64,000 nt of DNA from Lysinibacillus mangiferihumi (lineage in GTDB: Bacteria; Bacillota; Bacilli; Bacillales_A; Planococcaceae). How positions within the stretch are numbered: the stretch's first letter is position 1; every line of letters begins with the position of its first letter. A program made the position numbers and the translations under genes. The stretch covers positions 1 through 64,000 of the forward strand of contig NZ_PYWM01000011.1 of NCBI RefSeq assembly GCF_003049665.1, written 5' to 3'. Positions 60,926 through 64,000 of this stretch are shown in pieces. Below the pieces are notes generated by a model. That model was not told where the DNA came from and ran no database searches. It saw only the letters and a program-made list of their open reading frames with translations.

Positions 60926-61730
60926 CCGATTAGTTTTATTAGAATGGAAAAAATTAATTGTACAAAAAGAAATTTATATTGTTTTAGCTATATGTACATT
61001 CATGCTTATTATAGCTCAAAAAGCTTTCTATTTATCGGAGGATGAAGCACCTTATCGATTTTCAAAAACAATGATCGACTTTATACCTAATGTAGGGTAC
61101 CTTTTCATACTATTTCCGATTATTGTGATGGTCGCACGAATATTATCAGTCGAATATGAATTAAAAATGTTAGAATTGACGGCTACTTATAAGTACGGGA
61201 GGAAGATATTAATTTCCGTCAAACTTCTTGCCTTATTTAGTTGTTGTGTAGTAGTCATTAGTTTTTTTTTCTTACTTATTGGCATATTGAGTTATCTTAA
61301 CTATGGTTTCGATTATTTGGACTTAGATTTTGTCGCTGTGAATTCGACATATATTTACCTTGATGGGCAATGGGTAGTTTGGCAAGTATTACTGATGGAA
61401 TATCTAGTTTTATTATTTAGCATATTTACTTTTGCAGCCTGTCTTTTTTTAGTAGCCCGGTTTGTACACAGAAGTGTTTTTATAATGCTCATTGGTGGAG
61501 GGGCTTTTTTACTCGTTGAATTATTGGATAAATATGTTATGAGTTTCATTGGGCAAATGAAAATAAGTGAATATGTTAACATTGTCGTTGATTTTAGCAT
61601 AAATAGCCTGTTAAATTTCGAAGCCTTACGATTATTTAGTTTTTCACAGTTATTGGTAGGCTTAATGGTTGTTACGATACTGTTAATTCTCGCGAATATT
61701 CTTGTAAAGGAGTCATTCATTAATGATTAG
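60912..61730 (+). CDS. ABC-2 type membrane protein
   Basis: 272 aa with about six membrane segments (ILLVLAICTFMLIIA-like first, GYLFILFPIIVMVARIL, LLALFSCCVVVISFFFLLIG). Likely permease subunit of an ABC transporter; overlaps the next permease gene by 8 bp. The start with MYMISRLVLLEWKKLI is typical of ABC-2 permeases. Confidence 0.8.
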   Translation: MYMISRLVLLEWKKLIVQKEIYIVLAICTFMLIIAQKAFYLSEDEAPYRFSKTMIDFIPNVGYLFILFPIIVMVARILSVEYELKMLELTATYKYGRKILISVKLLALFSCCVVVISFFFLLIGILSYLNYGFDYLDLDFVAVNSTYIYLDGQWVVWQVLLMEYLVLLFSIFTFAACLFLVARFVHRSVFIMLIGGGAFLLVELLDKYVMSFIGQMKISEYVNIVVDFSINSLLNFEALRLFSFSQLLVGLMVVTILLILANILVKESFIND

Positions 61731-62445
61731 GTGGGAGTTAAAAAAATTACTAAATCCAGTTTGGATGAGTGTAGTTTTTAGTCTAATTGCGTCTATATGG
61801 ATTTTGTTGATGTACTTTGTAAGTACTTCAGGAGAGCAACGCATAGTAGAGCGTTTTTTTTCTTATTGGTCTGTATTAGGCTCATTATCGTTAGGAATGA
61901 TTATTTTATTTGTTAATACTAAGTTATTTAGCTTAGATAGCGAGCAGCATATAAAAGAGGTTGTATTGACAACAAAGCATGGGAAGCGTCGATTGTTAGC
62001 GACTCGTTTTTTTGTAACGATGATGTTTACAGCAATAATAGTGAGCCTACTAATGGCTTTACAACTAGCTGGATTACTATTATTTGTAGAGCCTGAGTAT
62101 GGAATGCTTAATGCAACATACATGATGCAGATTGTCACCGTCTTTATCGGTAGTGAATTATTTGCGATATTTGCAGCCTGTTTGTGTATTCTGTTATCTT
62201 CACATGCAGCAACTGTTACACTTTGCGCTTTTCTTTTTGGCTGTACCTATATTTTTAGAACAAACTTTGAGACATCCATATTTTCATTAAATGGATTATT
62301 TGATAAAGGATTCTTTTCCTATTTAGTGCGGGGAGAAACGCTATTAAACAGCGAGGTTCAAGCTTTTATAGCCTGGTATGGCTTCCTTATGATGATCACA
62401 ATTATCCTAACGCTTACTTTTCAATCAAGGAGAAATGAATTATGA
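61723..62445 (+). CDS. ABC transporter permease
   Basis: 240 aa, about six membrane segments, starts MIRWELKKLLNPVWMSVVF. Second permease of the ABC system with ATPase downstream; overlaps it by 4 bp. Confidence 0.8.
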   Translation: MIRWELKKLLNPVWMSVVFSLIASIWILLMYFVSTSGEQRIVERFFSYWSVLGSLSLGMIILFVNTKLFSLDSEQHIKEVVLTTKHGKRRLLATRFFVTMMFTAIIVSLLMALQLAGLLLFVEPEYGMLNATYMMQIVTVFIGSELFAIFAACLCILLSSHAATVTLCAFLFGCTYIFRTNFETSIFSLNGLFDKGFFSYLVRGETLLNSEVQAFIAWYGFLMMITIILTLTFQSRRNEL

Positions 62446-63323
62446 AACTAACAGTCGAACAAGTTACACATCAGTATAAAAATTTCCTTGCTCTTAAAAA
62501 TATCAATTTTGAATTCACACCAGGTATTTATGGCTTACTTGGACCAAATGGAGCTGGTAAGTCTACATTTATGCGTATTTTAGTAGATGTTCTTGCGCCA
62601 ACTTCAGGCATGATAAATTATGAGGGACGCAATATTTCTATATTAAAGAGTCAATATCGAGATATACTAGGCTATTTACCGCAAGATTTTAATGGTTATC
62701 CTCATTTTACAGCGTATCAATTTTTATTATATGTAGCTAACCTAAAAGGGCTTTCTAAAAGCTTAGCTAAACAACGTGTCGATGAATTATTACAATTAGT
62801 AGGTCTTATCGAGTCAAAAGATAAAAAGCTAAAGGGCTTTTCAGGTGGTATGAAACGTAGAATAGGCATTGCACAGGCATTACTAAATGATCCACATATT
62901 TTAATATTAGATGAGCCGACAGCAGGCTTAGATCCAAGTGAGCGCATACGTTTAAGAGGAATTTTGTCTAAAATGGCTAAAAATAAAATCATTATATTAT
63001 CTACACATATTGTTTCAGATATAGAATCTGTGGCTGATCAAGTACTTTTACTACGAAAAGGAGAGTTAATTGAACACGCTACGCCTGCTCACTTTCTAGA
63101 TAAGATGGAAGGTCAAGTTTGGACCGTAACATTACAAGAACAAAAAGCATTGTCACTAATGGATACATTTATTATTAGTAATGTACATCAACAAGGAACA
63201 TCTATTGAATTACGAATAGTCGCAACACAAAAACCTCACCTAGACGCAATAAATGTACCTCCAAAATTAGAAGATATTTATGTATATCATTTTGGGAATC
63301 CTCACCAAGCGATTAGTAATTAA
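62442..63323 (+). CDS. ABC transporter ATP-binding protein
   Basis: 293 aa. Walker A GPNGAGKSTFM, Q-loop LGYLPQDF, signature FSGGMKRRIGIAQALL, Walker B HILILDEPTAGLD and H-loop LSTHIVSDI. Closest in kind to ATPases of export systems for antibiotics or bacteriocins. Closes the sigma-ABC operon. Confidence 0.94.
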   Translation: MKLTVEQVTHQYKNFLALKNINFEFTPGIYGLLGPNGAGKSTFMRILVDVLAPTSGMINYEGRNISILKSQYRDILGYLPQDFNGYPHFTAYQFLLYVANLKGLSKSLAKQRVDELLQLVGLIESKDKKLKGFSGGMKRRIGIAQALLNDPHILILDEPTAGLDPSERIRLRGILSKMAKNKIIILSTHIVSDIESVADQVLLLRKGELIEHATPAHFLDKMEGQVWTVTLQEQKALSLMDTFIISNVHQQGTSIELRIVATQKPHLDAINVPPKLEDIYVYHFGNPHQAISN

Positions 63324-64000
63324 TTTTGAAAACATTCAGTTAAATATTATCCCATACTCCTAGGAACTTATCGTATTTAAATAAGTAAATCTACGAGAGT
63401 GTCAACATAGTTATTTCAATTGGATAATCCATATGGAATTGTGGCTGATCATACACAAGAATTTCTTAACAAATTCAAACCAGCAAAGTAATTGATAACT
63501 TCCAGTTTAACTAATAAATGAATATAAGGAAACCTCACTTATGATACGCTGAACCGTATCATAAATGATGGTAAAGCAAAGAAAAGAATTCATTCTTACT
63601 GGGAAAATATTAGATAACCTACTTAAATAAATTCGATATTATATAGGCACATTAAGATGAATTAATGTGCCTTTAATCATGGATATATTTTACTCGATAG
63701 GAAGTTTGGTTTTCTGAATGTATGATAAAATAAATTAAAGGGTCAGATCCACTTTGCATTTCTAGGATAAAATCGCAAAGTATCTCCAACCCCGTATCTA
63801 GTGTAATTAATATATCTAAATTATATGCAATTCAAGTTTAAATTGCAACTTTAAAATTTAGAAAGGGGAAATTAAATGTATAAGTATTTCAAAAATGAGG
63901 GCTATGATCCAGTACTTTCTAACCATCAGATTTATTTTATCCATCGTTGGGGGAATTATTAGAGAATACGCATTTACACTATAGGAAATTGTTAAAACCA
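63324..64000. other. Decayed gene-poor end of window
   Basis: Short protein-like remnants only: 63420-63490 (DNPYGIVADHTQEFLNKF then stop) and a 28-codon frame at 63876-63962 with ribosome site AAAGGGG (MYKYFKNEGYDPVLSNHQ, cut). Hairpins at about 63551-63573 (TATGATACG / CGTATCATA) and 63646-63672 (AGGCACATTAA / TTAATGTGCCT, then TTTAAT). TTAAAGGGTCAGA at 63737 is a stray repeat end. Confidence 0.45.

Overview
The window is low-GC Firmicute DNA. Its gene content points to the Bacillaceae/Planococcaceae, most like Lysinibacillus or Solibacillus. Supporting signs are a SecA2 plus S-layer assembly (SLAP) pair, degS-degU-comF-yvyF-flgM-flgKL-fliW-csrA-hag synteny with Bacillus subtilis, two ComK proteins, strong AGGAGG ribosome sites and several TTG starts. 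The assignment rests on gene content and recall, not on a search. No rRNA, tRNA or CRISPR array was seen.

Layout. 0.3-8.1 kb is cell envelope: a LysM-NlpC/P60 wall hydrolase, SlaP and SecA2 (minus strand), TagO, an LCP ligase and a YigZ/IMPACT protein. 8.2-14.7 kb holds degS-degU, a lipoprotein, a DegV protein, comFA-comFC and yvyF. 14.8-21.2 kb is the late flagellar block flgM-flgN-flgK-flgL-yviE-fliW-csrA-hag. 21.3-32.9 kb is a flagellin glycosylation island: a small orphan protein, a Maf/DUF115 glycosyltransferase, a legionaminic acid pathway (legB, legC, legG, legI, a NeuD/PglD acetyltransferase, a CBS-nucleotidyltransferase and legF), a TPR protein with an alkaline-phosphatase-fold domain, and a methyltransferase. 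33.3-36.9 kb returns to flagellar genes (flaG, fliD, a fliT-like gene, fliS). 37.1-44.6 kb holds a PilZ protein, hpf, secA1, comK, a small zinc-ribbon gene, prfB with its programmed frameshift, a second comK on the minus strand and an IDEAL-domain gene. From 45 kb on is accessory DNA: two ECF sigma operons, two LysR regulators, GrpB, DUF2332, Nudix, DUF4261, GNAT, TauE/SafE and S51-peptidase genes, with many dispersed repeats, a Tn3-family transposon remnant and a decayed integrase.

How it fits together. The flagellar genes form a sigma-D regulon: sigma-D-like promoters precede flgM, hag, the glycosylation island and flaG. FlgM restrains sigma-D. FliW and CsrA control hag translation through a leader hairpin that displays GGA. 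The glycosylation island, lying between hag and flaG and carrying its own sigma-D-like promoter, probably makes CMP-legionaminic acid and puts it on flagellin through Maf. The last genes of the island may decorate the glycan further.

Least explained parts: the TPR-phosphotransferase-like protein, the exact 21-bp intergenic repeat arrays that sit just behind terminators, a palindromic element before degV, a possible very small gene before comK, a greatly enlarged FliD, and nested direct repeats around a lysR-tauE-S51 cassette ending at a Tn3-type inverted repeat.
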